Of a stretch of DNA of 7,000 nt, positions 6,503 to 7,000 are shown piece by piece. This DNA is from Candidatus Rokuibacteriota bacterium (lineage in GTDB: Bacteria; Methylomirabilota; Methylomirabilia; Rokubacteriales; CSP1-6): assembly GCA_016201575.1 (NCBI GenBank), contig JACQCN010000112.1:1-7000 (forward strand). Reading direction: 5' to 3'. The first letter of the stretch is position 1; every line of letters starts with the position of its first letter. The position numbers were made by a program, and so were the translations under genes. The notes beneath the pieces were generated by a model. It did not search any database and was not told the DNA's origin. It saw only the letters and a list, made by a program, of their open reading frames with translations.

Positions 6503-6519
6503 GCAAGATCTTTACGAGG

Positions 6520-7000
6520 ATGAAATTTCTTTCTCCCTCCCCGGCCGAGCTGCGGCACATGGTCCGCTGCCTCGAGCTCTACTACCGGCAGCAGCGCAGC
6601 CAGAAGGACATCGCCAGGGCCCTGGGCGTCTCCGCCGCCACGGTTTCCCGCCTCCTCAAGCGGGCCTTCGACGAGGGGCTGGTCCGGGTGGAGCTGGACC
6701 TGCCCCGGATCCCCCGGCTGGAGGCGGCGCTGGTGGACACCTACGGGCTCCGGGAGGCCGTGGTGGTGGCCACGGGCGGGCGCGGCGACATCCGGGAGGA
6801 GCTCGGCCTGGCCGCCGCCGGCTACTTCGAGTCGGTGGCGGCGAACGGGATGCGGATCGGCCTCTCCTGCGGGTTCACCCTCTACCAGATGATCCGCTCG
6901 CTCCGGGACCGCCGCTTCCGGGGCCTGAAGCTCTACCCCCTGTCGGGCGAGAGCACCTTGCGGCTGGTCGACCTCTTCCCCAACACGCTGGTCGGCATCA
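6520..7000 (+). CDS. SorC-family sugar-responsive transcriptional regulator, 3' partial
   Basis: The frame runs open from ATG 6520 to the window edge (160 codons). Residues 20-57 (YYRQQRSQKDIARALGVSAA, then TVSRLLKRAFDEGLVRVEL) form the helix-turn-helix of SorC regulators. From about residue 67 the sugar-binding domain (PF04198) begins with LEAALVDTYGLREAVVV. GLSCGFTLYQMI (about 113-124) matches the GISWGRTLY phosphate-binding loop of the family, but with Cys and Phe replacing Trp and Arg. Such proteins are usually tetramers that leave DNA when a phosphosugar binds; CggR, a relative, senses fructose-1,6-bisphosphate. Divergence from the FBPase suggests it controls that gene and itself. A GAGG abuts the ATG with no spacing, so initiation may be weak or begin at ATG 6559. 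A possible -10 (TAGACT, 6486-6491) has no convincing -35 box. Confidence 0.9.
   Translation, partial: MKFLSPSPAELRHMVRCLELYYRQQRSQKDIARALGVSAATVSRLLKRAFDEGLVRVELDLPRIPRLEAALVDTYGLREAVVVATGGRGDIREELGLAAAGYFESVAANGMRIGLSCGFTLYQMIRSLRDRRFRGLKLYPLSGESTLRLVDLFPNTLVGI

Noticed and set aside
6505..6512. AAGATCTT palindrome upstream of the SorC-family gene
   Set aside because: An 8-bp palindrome is too short to call alone, and it has no second copy in the spacer.
4964..6523. Long plus-strand open frame antisense to the FBPase
   Set aside because: Low-complexity Leu/Gly/Val/Asp/Arg/His composition typical of the complement of a GC-rich gene. The opposite strand has the complete FBPase signature set.
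4740..6560. Minus-strand open frame that continues upstream of the miaB ATG
   Set aside because: The extra N-terminal part is the out-of-frame complement of the FBPase gene, is Arg-rich and shows no domain. MiaB homology begins exactly at the ATG at 4739.

Overview
The window is GC-rich (about 70% by eye), densely coded bacterial DNA with long open antisense frames. It is chromosomal housekeeping sequence: I see no mobile-element genes, rRNA, tRNA or CRISPR array. High GC, a class V (archaeal-type) fructose-1,6-bisphosphatase and a glycolipid-type GT4 gene would fit an uncultivated soil or sediment lineage such as Rokubacteria/Methylomirabilota, or a deltaproteobacterial-like group. That placement is a low-confidence guess from gene content alone.

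Layout, left to right. (1) 1-1392, minus strand, 3' end outside the window: a regulator-like protein with two receiver domains in tandem. Both have Asn where the phosphorylated Asp should be, and a proline-rich linker leads to a helical tail. (2) 1515-4739, minus strand: a compact cluster read miaB > bifunctional-nuclease (BFN) domain protein > GT4 glycosyltransferase > 82-residue unknown protein. The joints are an 11-nt overlap, an 8-nt gap and a 0-nt gap, so it is probably one operon. (3) 4740-4903: a spacer holding two strong GC hairpins and a candidate miaB promoter. (4) 4904-6409, minus strand: an enlarged (about 501 aa) fructose-1,6-bisphosphate aldolase/phosphatase. (5) 6410-6519: a divergent control region with a good sigma-70 promoter for the FBPase, and a 16-bp palindrome covering its -10 box and predicted start point. 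(6) 6520-7000, plus strand, 3' end outside the window: a SorC-family regulator with an N-terminal helix-turn-helix and a sugar-phosphate sensor domain.

How the genes fit together: the most coherent story is at the right end. A SorC-type sensor (relatives such as Bacillus CggR bind fructose-1,6-bisphosphate) is transcribed divergently from an enzyme that consumes that metabolite, with a palindromic operator candidate between them. This looks like a local gluconeogenic feedback switch. The miaB cluster mixes tRNA modification, a conserved BFN protein and probable glycolipid synthesis, with no obvious single pathway. The most unusual protein is the tandem pseudo-receiver at the left edge.
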